A DNA stretch of 64,000 bases from Klenkia soli (GTDB lineage Bacteria; Actinomycetota; Actinomycetes; Mycobacteriales; Geodermatophilaceae): NCBI RefSeq assembly GCF_900103975.1, contig NZ_FNIR01000016.1:1-64000 (forward strand), in the 5' to 3' direction. Position numbers and translations under genes: made by a program. The number at the start of each line of letters is the position of its first letter. The stretch's first letter is position 1. The notes beneath the pieces were generated by a model. The model ran no database searches. It was given only the letters and a program-made list of their open reading frames with translations, and was not told the origin of the DNA. Below, in pieces: positions 29,905-38,461 of the stretch.

Positions 29905-30606
29905 GTGACCCTGGGACACCCGCGTGCCGACGGCGCGCTGCTGCCCCCGGACGCCACCGCCCTCGTCGTCGACCCCGCCCCCCTGCTCCGCGAGGCCCTC
30001 GCCGCGCGGTTGCGCTCCCTGGGTGCGCGGGACGTCGAGGAGGCCGCCGGCCTCGAGGAGGCCCGGGTCCGGGCGCACGTCTCGGGCCCGCGCGCGCTCT
30101 GCGTCCTCGACGTCGACCTGCCCGACGGCGGCCCGCCCACGGCCGGTGACGTCGGTCGCGGGTTGGACCTGCTGCCCGAGCTGCACGCCGACGGCTGGCC
30201 GGTGGTGGTCGTGCTGACCGCGGTGACCGACCCCGCCGTCGTCCGGGCCGCGTTCGTGGCGGGCGTGCGCGGGTACCTGCTGAAGTCGTCCCCGCTGGCC
30301 GTGCTGACCGAGGGGTTGCGGGTGGCCCTGGGCGGGGAGGTCTACGCCGACCCGGGCATCGCCAACAGCCTCGCGGTCGGCCTGACCCGCGGGTCACCCG
30401 ACGACGGCCCCGGCCACCTGTCGGCCCGCGAGCTCGACATCCTGCGGCTGGTCGCCGCGGGGCACACGAACAAGGAGATCGGTGACTTGGTGGATCTGTC
30501 CGCCCTCACGGTGAAGAGCCACCTGGCCCGCATCGCGCGCAAGCTGGGCACCGGCGACCGGGCGCACATGGTCGCGCTCGCCCTGCGCAGCGGGGTGATC
30601 GCATGA
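29905..30606 (+). CDS. NarL/LuxR-type response regulator, orphan
   Basis: 233 aa. The receiver domain (about 18-140) has the phosphoacceptor Asp in CVLDVDLPDGG and Lys in RGYLLKSSP. A LuxR-type helix-turn-helix (about 165-228) contains LSARELDILRLVAAGHTNKEIG and LTVKSHLARIARKLG. No histidine kinase is nearby, so it is an orphan regulator. The usual acidic pair is reduced to VVDPAP, so its phosphorylation may be atypical. The GTG start has only a weak GGAGCG upstream. The stop overlaps the RNase D ATG by 4 nt (ATGA), tying the regulator to RNA degradation by co-expression. Confidence 0.88.
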   Translation: MTLGHPRADGALLPPDATALVVDPAPLLREALAARLRSLGARDVEEAAGLEEARVRAHVSGPRALCVLDVDLPDGGPPTAGDVGRGLDLLPELHADGWPVVVVLTAVTDPAVVRAAFVAGVRGYLLKSSPLAVLTEGLRVALGGEVYADPGIANSLAVGLTRGSPDDGPGHLSARELDILRLVAAGHTNKEIGDLVDLSALTVKSHLARIARKLGTGDRAHMVALALRSGVIA

Positions 30607-31874
30607 CCGAGGCCGCGCCCGACGACAAGGCCCCCGACCAGGCCCCCGCCCAGGCCCCCGACCAGGCCCCCGAGGAGTCGACCGCGGTGCCGCTGCTGGC
30701 CCCGCGCGACGGACTGCCCCCGGTGATCGAGACGTCGACCGCGCTGGTCGAGTACGCCGGCAAGCTGGCGGGCGGTTCCGGCCCGGTGGCCGTCGACGCC
30801 GAGCGGGCCTCGGGCTACCGCTACGGCCAGAAGGCCTACCTGGTGCAGCTGCGCCGGGCCGGGAGCGGCACCGGGCTCGTCGACCCCGTGCCGCTGCCGG
30901 ACATGGGGCCGATCCAGGCCGCGATCGGCGATGCCGAGTGGGTGCTGCACGCCGCCAACCAGGACCTCCCGTGCCTGGCCGAGATCGGCCTGGTGCCGAC
31001 CCGGCTGTTCGACACCGAGCTGGCCGCCCGGCTCGCCGGGCTCCCCCGGGTGGGGCTGGGTGCCGTCGTCGAGTCGCTGCTGGGCTTCACGCTGCAGAAG
31101 GGGCACTCGGCCGCCGACTGGTCGACCCGGCCGCTGCCCACCGACTGGCTGGTCTACGCGGCCCTGGACGTCGAGGTGCTGGTCGACCTGCGCGACGCGC
31201 TGGCCGCGATCCTCGAGGAGCAGGGCAAGACCGAGTGGGCCCGGCAGGAGTTCGCCGCCGTCCTCGCCGCCGGTCCCCCGGCCCCCCGGGTCGACCCCTG
31301 GCGGCGGACGTCGGGCATGCACGGCCTGCGCAGCCGGCGGCAGCTCGCCGTGCTGCGGGCGCTGTGGGAGGCCCGCGACCTGCTCGCCCGGCGCCGCGAC
31401 ATCGCCCCCGGCCGGGTGCTGCCCGACTCCGCCATGGTCGCCGCGGTCGCCGCGGATCCGACGTCGGTCGAGCAGCTGGCCGACCTGCCGGTGTTCCGCG
31501 GTCGGGCCAACCGCAAGATCGCCAGCACCTGGTTCGCGGCGCTGCAGAAGGGCCGCGCCGTCCCCGAGGGTCAGCTGCCCGCGCCCAGCCTGCCCGGTGA
31601 CGGTCCGCCGCCGGTGAACCGCTGGGCCGACCGCGACCCCGAGGCCGCCCAGCGCCTGCAGGCCGCCCGCGCCGGGTTGGCCGCGCTCGGCGAGCAGTGG
31701 TCGGTGCCGGTGGAGAACCTGCTGACCCCCGATCTCGTCCGCCGGCTGATGTGGTCCCCGCCCGCCGAGGTGTCGGCGGAGTCGGTCGCCGGCGTCCTGC
31801 GCGACGGCGGCGCCCGCGAGTGGCAGATCGGCCTGACGACGGACCTGCTGACGGCGGCCGCCACGACCTCCTGA
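30603..31874 (+). CDS. rnd: Ribonuclease D-like 3'-5' exonuclease with HRDC domain
   Basis: 423 aa. The DEDDy exonuclease domain (about 45-235) has motif I VDAERASGYRY, motif II around HAANQDLPCL and motif III DVEVL with the Tyr in LVYAALD. One HRDC domain follows (about 250-330, HGLRSRRQLAVLRALWEARD), and a second helical domain completes it. RNase D trims the 3' ends of tRNA and other small RNAs. The first 25 residues are a Pro/Ala/Gln repeat (APDQAPAQAP). It is conserved beside DUF3000 in actinobacteria. A giant hairpin follows the stop. Confidence 0.92.
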   Translation: MTEAAPDDKAPDQAPAQAPDQAPEESTAVPLLAPRDGLPPVIETSTALVEYAGKLAGGSGPVAVDAERASGYRYGQKAYLVQLRRAGSGTGLVDPVPLPDMGPIQAAIGDAEWVLHAANQDLPCLAEIGLVPTRLFDTELAARLAGLPRVGLGAVVESLLGFTLQKGHSAADWSTRPLPTDWLVYAALDVEVLVDLRDALAAILEEQGKTEWARQEFAAVLAAGPPAPRVDPWRRTSGMHGLRSRRQLAVLRALWEARDLLARRRDIAPGRVLPDSAMVAAVAADPTSVEQLADLPVFRGRANRKIASTWFAALQKGRAVPEGQLPAPSLPGDGPPPVNRWADRDPEAAQRLQAARAGLAALGEQWSVPVENLLTPDLVRRLMWSPPAEVSAESVAGVLRDGGAREWQIGLTTDLLTAAATTS

Positions 31875-31920
31875 GGCCACCGCCGCCCACCCCGCATCCC
31901 GACCCCGCCCCGCCCCGCCC

Positions 31921-31985
31921 CCGGCATGGGAGCCCATGCACCCACCTCCGGGGCCCAGGGGTGGGTGCATGGGCTCCCATGCCGG
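31921..31985. repeat. 26-bp perfect inverted repeat (65 nt) after RNase D
   Basis: Arms 31921-31946 and 31960-31985 are perfectly complementary around a 13-nt loop. Each arm itself contains a CATGGGAGCCCATG-type mini-palindrome. It lies 46 nt after the rnd stop and just upstream of the thiolase promoter, so it can terminate rnd. The length and purity are beyond a normal terminator and suggest a dispersed repeat family. Confidence 0.85.
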
Positions 31986-32009
31986 GGAGGGAGGGGGTGC
32001 GCGCGGCGG

Positions 32010-32025
32010 GTTACCGGCGGGTAAC
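32010..32025 (+). promoter_or_regulatory. Palindromic operator overlapping the fadA-fadB promoter
   Basis: GTTACCGGCGGGTAAC has 6-bp perfect half-sites around 4 bp. TAACTT at 32022-32027 could be the -10, so a bound repressor would block the promoter. TetR-type regulators of fatty-acid degradation use operators of this form. No such regulator gene is in the window, so the regulator is unknown. Confidence 0.5.
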
Positions 32026-32079
32026 TTGTCGGCGACGCGGTTCGGCGTCCCGACCGCGACCCGTCCCACCGGAGGTCTC

Positions 32080-33282
32080 GTGTCCCGCTCCCTGCGAGAG
32101 GTCGTCTTCGTCGACGGCGTGCGCACCCCGTTCGGCAAGGCCGGCCCGAAGGGCATGTACGCCGAGACCCGGGCGGACGACCTGGTCGTCCGCTGCATCC
32201 GTGAGCTCATGCGCCGCAACCCGGAGCTGCCGCCCGAGCGGGTCGACGAGGTGGCGATCGCCGCCACCACCCAGATCGGCGACCAGGGCCTGACCATCGG
32301 CCGCACCGCCGCGCTGCTGGCCGGGTTGCCGAAGTCCGTCCCGGGCTTCGCGATCGACCGCATGTGCGCCGGTGCGATGACCGCGGTCACGACCACGGCC
32401 TCGGGCATCGCCTTCGGCGCCTACGACGTCGCCATCGCCGGCGGCGTCGAGCACATGGGCCACCACCCGATGGGCGAGGGCGTCGACCCCAACCCCCGGT
32501 TCGTGTCCGAGAAGATCGTCGACTCCTCGGCGCTGGTCATGGGCTCGACCGCGGAGAACCTGCACGACCGGTTCCCGCACCTGACCAAGGAGCGCGCCGA
32601 CGCCTTCGCCGTCGGCAGCCAGGACAAGTACGCCGCCGCGCTGGCCGCGGGCAAGATCGGCCCCGAGCTGGTCAGCGTGGCCACCCGCTCGGCCGAGCAG
32701 GGCTGGGGGCTGGCCACCGCCGACGAGCCCCCGCGCCCGGGCACCACGGTCGAGGGCCTCGCCGGCCTCAAGACCCCGTTCCGCCCGCACGGCCACGTCA
32801 CCGCCGGCAACGCCGCCGGGCTCAACGACGGCGCCACGAGCTGCCTGCTCGCGGCCGAGGACGTCGCCACCGAGCTCGGGCTGCAGATCGGCATGCGCCT
32901 GGTGGGCTTCGGCTTCGCCGGGGTCGAGCCCGAGGTGATGGGCGTCGGCCCGGTGCCCTCCACCGAGAAGGCCTTCGCGAGCACCGGGCTGACCATCGAC
33001 GACATCGGGCTGTTCGAGCTCAACGAGGCCTTCGCCGTCCAGGTGCTGGCCTTCCTGGACCACTTCGGCATCGCCGACGACGACCCGCGGGTGAACCCGT
33101 GGGGCGGCGCGATCGCGGTGGGCCACCCGCTGGCGTCCTCCGGCGTCCGGCTGATGACCCAGCTGTCGCGGCAGTTCGCCGAGCGCCCCGACGTCCGGTA
33201 CGGGCTCACCGCCATGTGCGTGGGCATCGGCATGGGCGGGACCGTCATCTGGGAGAACCCGAACTGGGAGGGCGACAAGTGA
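32080..33282 (+). CDS. fadA: Acetyl-CoA acetyltransferase / 3-ketoacyl-CoA thiolase
   Basis: 400 aa thiolase. It cleaves 3-ketoacyl-CoA to acetyl-CoA and a shortened acyl-CoA in fatty-acid beta-oxidation. Catalytic residues are Cys96 (DRMCAGAM), His349 (VGHPLASSG) and Cys380 (AMCVGIGMGG); NEAFA is also present. GTG 32080 with GGAGG 4 nt upstream fixes the start. Its stop overlaps the fadB start (GTGA), so the two subunits of the trifunctional enzyme are made together. A palindromic operator precedes the gene. Confidence 0.95.
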   Translation: MSRSLREVVFVDGVRTPFGKAGPKGMYAETRADDLVVRCIRELMRRNPELPPERVDEVAIAATTQIGDQGLTIGRTAALLAGLPKSVPGFAIDRMCAGAMTAVTTTASGIAFGAYDVAIAGGVEHMGHHPMGEGVDPNPRFVSEKIVDSSALVMGSTAENLHDRFPHLTKERADAFAVGSQDKYAAALAAGKIGPELVSVATRSAEQGWGLATADEPPRPGTTVEGLAGLKTPFRPHGHVTAGNAAGLNDGATSCLLAAEDVATELGLQIGMRLVGFGFAGVEPEVMGVGPVPSTEKAFASTGLTIDDIGLFELNEAFAVQVLAFLDHFGIADDDPRVNPWGGAIAVGHPLASSGVRLMTQLSRQFAERPDVRYGLTAMCVGIGMGGTVIWENPNWEGDK

Positions 33283-35294
33283 GCGAGCAGTTCCCCGACG
33301 AGGTCGTCACGCAGGCGCTCACCCGGCTGGTCACCCTGCCCGGCGTCGAGAAGCCGCTGGCGCTGATCACCCTGGACAACGGGCACGACCACACCCGGCC
33401 CTCCACCTTCGGCCCGGGCGGGCTGGCCTCGCTGGACGCCGCCCTCGACCAGGTGCTGGCCGCCGACGTCGCGGGCATCGCGGTCACCGGCAAGCCGTTC
33501 GTGTTCGCCGTCGGCGCCGACCTCTCCGGCGTCCCCCGGATCTCCACCCGCGACGAGGCGCTGGAGATCGCCCGGCAGGGCCACCTGGTGTTCGCCCGGC
33601 TGCGCGACGCCGACGTGCCGACGTTCGCCTTCGTCAACGGCGCGGCGCTGGGCGGTGGTCTGGAGCTGGCGCTGCACGCGCAGCACCGCACGATCTCGGC
33701 CGGGGCGTTCGTCGCCTTCCCCGAGGTCTTCCTCGGTCTGGTGCCCGGCTGGGGCGGCACCCAGCTGCTGCCGAACCTGATCGGCATCGACGCCGCGGTG
33801 TCGGTGATCGTGGAGAACGCGCTCTCCCAGAACCGGATGACGTCCGGCCCGCGGGCGGCGAAGCTCGGCATCGCCGACGTCGTGCTCGAGCCGGCCGACT
33901 TCCTGGAGCGCTCGCTGGAGTGGGCCGCCGGGGTGCTCACCGGCGCCGTCGCCGTGGACCGCCGGGAGGTCGACCGGGGGGCGTGGGACGACGCGATCGC
34001 CCGCGCCCGGCAGGTCGTCGCCGCCCGCACCCGCAATGCCTCGCCGGCCGCCGTCCGCGCCGTGGACCTGCTCGAGCTGGCCCGCGACGCGTCCTTCGCC
34101 GCCGGGACGGCGGCCGAGGACGAGGCCCTGGCCGACCTGATCATGACCCCGGAGCTGCGGGCCTCGCTCTACGCCTTCGACCTGACCCAGAAGCGGGCCA
34201 AGCGGCCGGCCGGGGCGCCTGACCGAGCGCTGGCGCGGAAGGTCACCAAGGTCGGCGTCGTCGGGGCCGGGCTGATGGCCTCGCAGCTGGCCCTGCTGTT
34301 CCTCCGCCGGCTCGAGGTGCCCGTCGTGCTCACCGACGTCGACAAGGCCCGGGTGGACAAGGGCGTGGGCTGGGTGCACGGCGAGCTGGACAAGCTGGCC
34401 GGCAAGGGGCGCCTGTCCCCCGACGCGTTGAACCGGTTGAAGGGCCTGGTCTCCGGGTCGCTGGAGAAGAGCGCGTTCGCCGACGCCGACCTGGTGATCG
34501 AGGCGGTGTTCGAGGAGCTGTCGGTCAAGCAGCAGGTGTTCGCCGAGGTGGAGGCGGTCGTGTCCGACACGTGCGTGCTGGCCACCAACACCTCGGCGCT
34601 GTCGATCACCGAGATGGCTGCTGAGCTCCAGCACCCCGAGCGGGTGGTCGGCATGCACTTCTTCAACCCGGTCGCGGTGCTGCCGCTGCTGGAGGTCGTG
34701 CGGGCCGACAAGACCGACGACGCCACCTTGGCCACCGCGTTCGCCGTCGGCAAGCAGCTGAAGAAGTCCTGCGTGCTCGTCGCCGACGCCCCGGCGTTCG
34801 TGGTCAACCGGCTGCTCACCCGGTTCCTCGGCGAGGTCACCGCCGCCGTCGACGCCGGCACACCGGTCGACGTCGCCGAGCGGGCGCTGGACCCCCTCGG
34901 CCTGCCGATGACGCCGTTCGAGCTCCTGTCGCTCGTCGGGCCGCCGGTGGCGCTGCACGTCGCCGAGCGCATGCACGAGGCGTTCCCCGACCGGTTCGGG
35001 GTGGGCACCGGGCTGCGCCGGATGGTGGAGCTCCGCAAGACCAGCGTGTTCAGCGAGCCCGGGGTGGTCGACCCCGAGCTGGCCGACGCGTTCACCTCGA
35101 CCGGCACCGGACCCTCGGCCGACGAGCTGCGGGCGAACGCCGAGCGGGCGATGGCCGAGGAGATCACCCTCATGCTGGACGAGGGCGTGGTGCAGGCCGT
35201 CGAGGACATCGACCTCGCGATGCTCCTGGGCGCCGGCTGGCCCTTCTGGCTCGGCGGCATCACCCCGTACCTGCGCCGGGTCGGCACCCTGTAG
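33279..35294 (+). CDS. fadB: Enoyl-CoA hydratase / 3-hydroxyacyl-CoA dehydrogenase (FadB/FadJ type)
   Basis: 671 aa bifunctional beta-oxidation enzyme. The crotonase domain (about 20-230) has the oxyanion motifs AGIAVTGKPFVFAVGADL and FAFVNGAALGGGLELAL, with a catalytic Glu in FPEVFLGLVPGWGGT. A linker helix leads to the dehydrogenase domain (about 320-510), with NAD-binding GVVGAGLMAS and the catalytic MHFFNPV His. The C-terminal dimerisation domains finish the protein. GTG 33279 overlaps the fadA stop. The length is slightly below the usual 715 aa. A 23-bp hairpin follows. Confidence 0.95.
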   Translation: MSEQFPDEVVTQALTRLVTLPGVEKPLALITLDNGHDHTRPSTFGPGGLASLDAALDQVLAADVAGIAVTGKPFVFAVGADLSGVPRISTRDEALEIARQGHLVFARLRDADVPTFAFVNGAALGGGLELALHAQHRTISAGAFVAFPEVFLGLVPGWGGTQLLPNLIGIDAAVSVIVENALSQNRMTSGPRAAKLGIADVVLEPADFLERSLEWAAGVLTGAVAVDRREVDRGAWDDAIARARQVVAARTRNASPAAVRAVDLLELARDASFAAGTAAEDEALADLIMTPELRASLYAFDLTQKRAKRPAGAPDRALARKVTKVGVVGAGLMASQLALLFLRRLEVPVVLTDVDKARVDKGVGWVHGELDKLAGKGRLSPDALNRLKGLVSGSLEKSAFADADLVIEAVFEELSVKQQVFAEVEAVVSDTCVLATNTSALSITEMAAELQHPERVVGMHFFNPVAVLPLLEVVRADKTDDATLATAFAVGKQLKKSCVLVADAPAFVVNRLLTRFLGEVTAAVDAGTPVDVAERALDPLGLPMTPFELLSLVGPPVALHVAERMHEAFPDRFGVGTGLRRMVELRKTSVFSEPGVVDPELADAFTSTGTGPSADELRANAERAMAEEITLMLDEGVVQAVEDIDLAMLLGAGWPFWLGGITPYLRRVGTL

Positions 35295-35305
35295 CCGCCG
35301 GGACC

Positions 35306-35360
35306 GCAGAACCGCACCGCCGGCACGCCTGCCACCCGCGTGCCGGCGGTGCGGTTCTGC
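35306..35360. repeat. 23-bp perfect inverted repeat after fadB
   Basis: Arms 35306-35328 and 35338-35360 match perfectly around a 9-nt loop. It lies 12 nt after the fadB stop and 12 nt before the next predicted start. It acts as a likely terminator, and resembles the 65-nt element at 31921 in design but not in sequence. Confidence 0.85.
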
Positions 35361-35371
35361 ACCCTCGACAC

Positions 35372-35668
35372 GTGGGTGATGCTCTGCAGGTGGACGTCGA
35401 GGTGAACGCGCTGGCGCTGAACGTGACCATCCCCGAGCACCTGCGGTGGACCGACGTCCGGCGGGACGAGGAGTTCACCCTGCAGACCCTCACCGTCCGG
35501 CTGCTGCCCGACGGCACCCCGGCCGCGAAGGCCTACGGCCGGCCCACCGCGGGTGGGCGGGGTGCCTACGTGTCGTTCCCGGTGCCCGACCGCCCGGAGC
35601 TCACCGAGCTGGTCGAGGCAGCCGCCGCCCGCGCCGCGCAGCTGTGGGGCGCCGCCGTCCGGCCGTGA
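35372..35668 (+). CDS. Small conserved-looking protein of unknown function
   Basis: 98 aa with good GC3 bias and a plausible alpha/beta composition: DVEVNALALNVTIPEHLRW, a central YGRPTAGGRGAYVSFPVPD and a C-terminal helix. No signal peptide or known motif is seen. GTG 35372 is preceded by CACCCT at 6 nt, a near match to the leaderless pattern used elsewhere, but no ribosome binding site. The gene stands alone between a large hairpin and the converging thiamine-binding gene. Confidence 0.55.
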   Translation: MGDALQVDVEVNALALNVTIPEHLRWTDVRRDEEFTLQTLTVRLLPDGTPAAKAYGRPTAGGRGAYVSFPVPDRPELTELVEAAAARAAQLWGAAVRP

Positions 35669-35740
35669 CCACGGACCCCGGGGCACCGCGTCCCGGCGTG
35701 CCGTGCGCGCAGGTCCGTGATCACCGGGGAGGGGGCGGGG

Positions 35741-36022
35741 CTAGCGGAAGCCGTCGGTGAGGGAGTCGATGGTGCGGTCGACCTCGGCGACCTTGATGTG
35801 GCTGATGCCCGCGGTCGCGCCGGCGGCGAGCATCGCCTCGTGCACCCCGCGCAGGGTCGCCCACACCTGGTCGGCCTCGCCCTCGAGCGTGGTGCCCAGC
35901 GCGCCGACCTCGTAGGTCAGCCCGGAGGCCTGGATGACCGCGATGGCCGCCTTGACGTGCGCGTAGGGCTCGTCGGGGGTGCCGGCGGGCGACGGGGCCA
36001 CCTGGATCTCAGCGATCAGCAC
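35741..36022 (-). CDS. MTH1187 family thiamine-binding protein
   Basis: 93 aa, a small ferredoxin-like fold of the MTH1187/YkoF group (DUF77). It has [12 protein letters not shown] at the start, [18 protein letters not shown] in the middle and a final helix. Family members bind thiamine or a related pyrimidine in the cytoplasm. GTG 36022 has GAGGAGA 4 nt upstream. Its start lies 14 nt inside the end of dxs, so the two are co-transcribed. That is sensible because Dxs needs thiamine diphosphate and its product also feeds thiamine synthesis. Confidence 0.85.
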   Translation of the reverse strand: MLIAEIQVAPSPAGTPDEPYAHVKAAIAVIQASGLTYEVGALGTTLEGEADQVWATLRGVHEAMLAAGATAGISHIKVAEVDRTIDSLTDGFR

Positions 36023-37916
36023 GGTTCTCCTCGGTGCGGTCGGCGCGGTCGGTGATGCGGGCGGCCCACTCGACCACCCGACGGGCGACGTCCTGCTCGG
36101 TGAGGCCGTGGTCGGTCAGCACCTCGGCGCGGCTGCCGTGCTCGAGGAACACCTGCGGCAGCCCGATGCAGCGGACCGGCACGTCGACCTCGGCGTCGCG
36201 CAGCGCGGCGGCCAGCGTCTCGCCCACCCCGCCCGAGCGGCCGCCGTCCTCCAGGGTCACGACCAGCCGGTGCTCGGCGCACATCGCCACCAGCTCGGGC
36301 GACGCCGGCAGCACCCACCGCGGGTCGACGACGGTGACCTCGATGCCCTGCTGCGCCGCGCGCTCGGCGGCGGCCAGCCCCGCGGGGACCAGCGAGCCGC
36401 AGGCCACCAGCAGCACCTCCGCCGACCCCCGCCGCAGCACGTCGACCGGACCGACCCGCTCGAGAGCCGGCAGCGAGGGCAGCACCGCGCCCTTGGGGAA
36501 GCGCAGCACGGTGGGCCCGTCGGTGACGGCGAGCGCCTCGCGCAGCGCCTCCTTCAGCGTCGCCTCGTCGCGGGGCATCGCCATGCGCAGACCCGGCACG
36601 ACCGCGCAGATCGAGGTGTCCCACATGCCGTTGTGCGACGCACCGTCGGTGCCGGTCACCCCGGCCCGGTCCAGCACGACGGTGACCGGCTGGCGGTGCA
36701 GCGCGACGTCCATCAGCAGCTGGTCGAAGGCCCGGTTGAGGAACGTGGAGTAGATCGCGACGACCGGGTGCAGCCCGGCCATCGCCAGGCCCGCGGCGGA
36801 GGTCAACGCGTGCTGCTCGGCGATGCCGACGTCGAAGGTGCGGTCGGGGTAGCGCTCGGCGAAGGCGGCCAGCCCGGTGGGGTGCAGCATCGCCGCGGTG
36901 ATCGCCACGACGTCGGACCGCTCGGCGCCCACGGCCACCAGCTCGTCGGAGAACGCCGTCGTCCAGTCGCGCCCCGCCGAGGCCGGGCTGACGCCGGAGT
37001 CGGGGTCGAAGGCCCCCGTGGCGTGCCAGGCGTCGATCGTGTCGCTCTGCGCCGGCGCGTACCCGAAGCCCTTCGTGGTGACCGCGTGCACGATCACCGG
37101 GCCGCCGAACGCCCGCGCCCGGCGCAGCGCGGACTCCATGCCGGCGACGTCGTGGCCGTCGACCGGCCCGACGTACTTCATGCCGAGGTCCTCGAACATG
37201 CCCTGCGGGGACAGGACGTCCTTGAGGCCCTTCTTGATCGCGTGCAGCGCGTCGTAGAGCGCGGTGCCGACCACCGGCGCGCGCGAGACCGACTGCCGGA
37301 CGGCGAGCAGCGCCTGCTCGTAGCCCGGCCGCAGCCGCAGGGTGGCCAGCGCGTCGGCCACGCCGCCGATGGTCGGTGAGTAGGAGCGGCCGTTGTCGTT
37401 GACCACGATGACCACGGGGCGGTCCTGCGCCGCGGCGATGTTGTTCAGCGCCTCCCAGGCCATGCCGCCGGTGAGCGCGCCGTCGCCGATCACCGCGACC
37501 ACCGGCCGGACGTCGCCGCGGACGGCGAAGGCCTTGGCCAGCCCGTCGGCGTAGGACAGCGAGGTGGACGCGTGGCTGTTCTCGACCCAGTCGTGCTCGC
37601 TCTCGGCCCGCGACGGGTAGCCGGAGAGGCCACCGCGCTGGCGCAGGCCGGGGAAGCCCGCCAGCCGGCCGGTGAGCAGCTTGTGCACGTAGGACTGGTG
37701 ACCGGTGTCGAAGACCACCGGCTCGCGGGGGGAGTCGAAGACCCGGTGGATCGCGATGGTCAGCTCGACGGCGCCGAGGTTCGGGCCGAGGTGGCCCCCG
37801 GTCTTGGCCACGTTGCTCACCAGCGCGTCGCGGATCTCCGCGGCCAGCACCGGCAGCTGGTCGGGCGTCAGCGCCCGCAGATCGGCAGGCCCGGTGAGCG
37901 ATCGGAGCAGTGACAC
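36009..37916 (-). CDS. dxs: 1-deoxy-D-xylulose-5-phosphate synthase
   Basis: 635 aa, a thiamine-diphosphate enzyme. It condenses pyruvate and glyceraldehyde-3-phosphate in the first step of the MEP isoprenoid pathway. It has [13 protein letters not shown] near the N-terminus (with conserved His), the ThDP/Mg motif [17 protein letters not shown], the transketolase pyrimidine domain with [14 protein letters not shown], and the C-terminal domain with [18 protein letters not shown] 37916 lies 7 nt after TACAGT and matches the [14 protein letters not shown] start of homologues. Upstream reading frame continues without family similarity. Confidence 0.96.
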   Translation of the reverse strand: MSLLRSLTGPADLRALTPDQLPVLAAEIRDALVSNVAKTGGHLGPNLGAVELTIAIHRVFDSPREPVVFDTGHQSYVHKLLTGRLAGFPGLRQRGGLSGYPSRAESEHDWVENSHASTSLSYADGLAKAFAVRGDVRPVVAVIGDGALTGGMAWEALNNIAAAQDRPVVIVVNDNGRSYSPTIGGVADALATLRLRPGYEQALLAVRQSVSRAPVVGTALYDALHAIKKGLKDVLSPQGMFEDLGMKYVGPVDGHDVAGMESALRRARAFGGPVIVHAVTTKGFGYAPAQSDTIDAWHATGAFDPDSGVSPASAGRDWTTAFSDELVAVGAERSDVVAITAAMLHPTGLAAFAERYPDRTFDVGIAEQHALTSAAGLAMAGLHPVVAIYSTFLNRAFDQLLMDVALHRQPVTVVLDRAGVTGTDGASHNGMWDTSICAVVPGLRMAMPRDEATLKEALREALAVTDGPTVLRFPKGAVLPSLPALERVGPVDVLRRGSAEVLLVACGSLVPAGLAAAERAAQQGIEVTVVDPRWVLPASPELVAMCAEHRLVVTLEDGGRSGGVGETLAAALRDAEVDVPVRCIGLPQVFLEHGSRAEVLTDHGLTEQDVARRVVEWAARITDRADRTEENRADR

Positions 37917-37923
37917 GGCCCCG

Positions 37924-37929
37924 ACTGTA
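37924..37929 (-). promoter_or_regulatory. -10 box of dxs
   Basis: TACAGT, 7 nt before GTG 37916. It gives dxs its own promoter despite the same-strand gene ending 50 nt upstream. Confidence 0.55.
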
Positions 37930-37966
37930 ACCGCGCCACCGCCGCGGGCCCGGGCCAGCGGCGGGG

Positions 37967-38461
37967 TCACAGCCTGGGCGCCCAGCGCTCGCCCCGCAGC
38001 GCCCCGCCCACCAACCCGACGGCGCGGGCGGCCGCGGCCAGCCGGGTGCCCTCGCGCTCGTAGGCCGCCATCGCCGCCTCCATGGCCTCGGGCGGCAGCT
38101 CGTCGGCCAGCTCCACGCGCACCGTGCGCCACCCCGCCCGGGCGGCCTCCAGCCCGGCGGCGACGTGGTCGGCGGCGAACCTGGCCAGCAGCACCGGGTA
38201 CCGCCGCAGCACCTCGTGCGTGCGGTACTCCGGCGGCACCAGGTCGTAGAGCCAGGCGACGGCGGTGCGCTCCCAGTCGGGTGCCCCGGGCGGGCGGACC
38301 TCCTCGGGCCACCCCGCCGGCGCGGTGCCGTCGCGGCCGGGTCCTGCCGTGCCGTCGCGGCCGGGTCCTGCCGTGCCGTCGCGGCCGGGTCCTGCCGTGC
38401 CGTCGCGGCCGGGCGACGCGGGGGTGGGCACCTCAGCGAGTCTGCCCCGCGGGTACGACAT
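37967..38461 (-). CDS. Protein with N-terminal GRDGTAGP tandem repeats, unknown function
   Basis: 164 aa from ATG 38461. A GTG at 38431 (one base after the upstream stop, TGAGGTG) is an equally likely start and would give 154 aa. Residues 17-49 are nearly four 8-aa GRDGTAGP repeats, an extended flexible arm. The C-terminal part (60-164) is helical ([28 protein letters not shown]), with no signal peptide or membrane helix. I do not recognise the domain. It is the last gene of the envelope-linked operon that begins at 42948. Confidence 0.65.
   Translation of the reverse strand: MSYPRGRLAEVPTPASPGRDGTAGPGRDGTAGPGRDGTAGPGRDGTAPAGWPEEVRPPGAPDWERTAVAWLYDLVPPEYRTHEVLRRYPVLLARFAADHVAAGLEAARAGWRTVRVELADELPPEAMEAAMAAYEREGTRLAAAARAVGLVGGALRGERWAPRL
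38325..38413 (-). repeat. 24-bp tandem repeat, 3.7 copies
   Basis: Three identical 24-bp units start at 38325, 38349 and 38373; a fourth, partial unit runs to 38413. The units are identical at the DNA level, so they are recent and prone to slippage. Each unit adds exactly eight residues, so copy changes keep the frame. Confidence 0.9.

Noticed and set aside
38325-38413. CRISPR-like direct repeats
   Set aside because: The units are contiguous with no spacers, are a multiple of three and stay in frame within a gene. They are a coding minisatellite.
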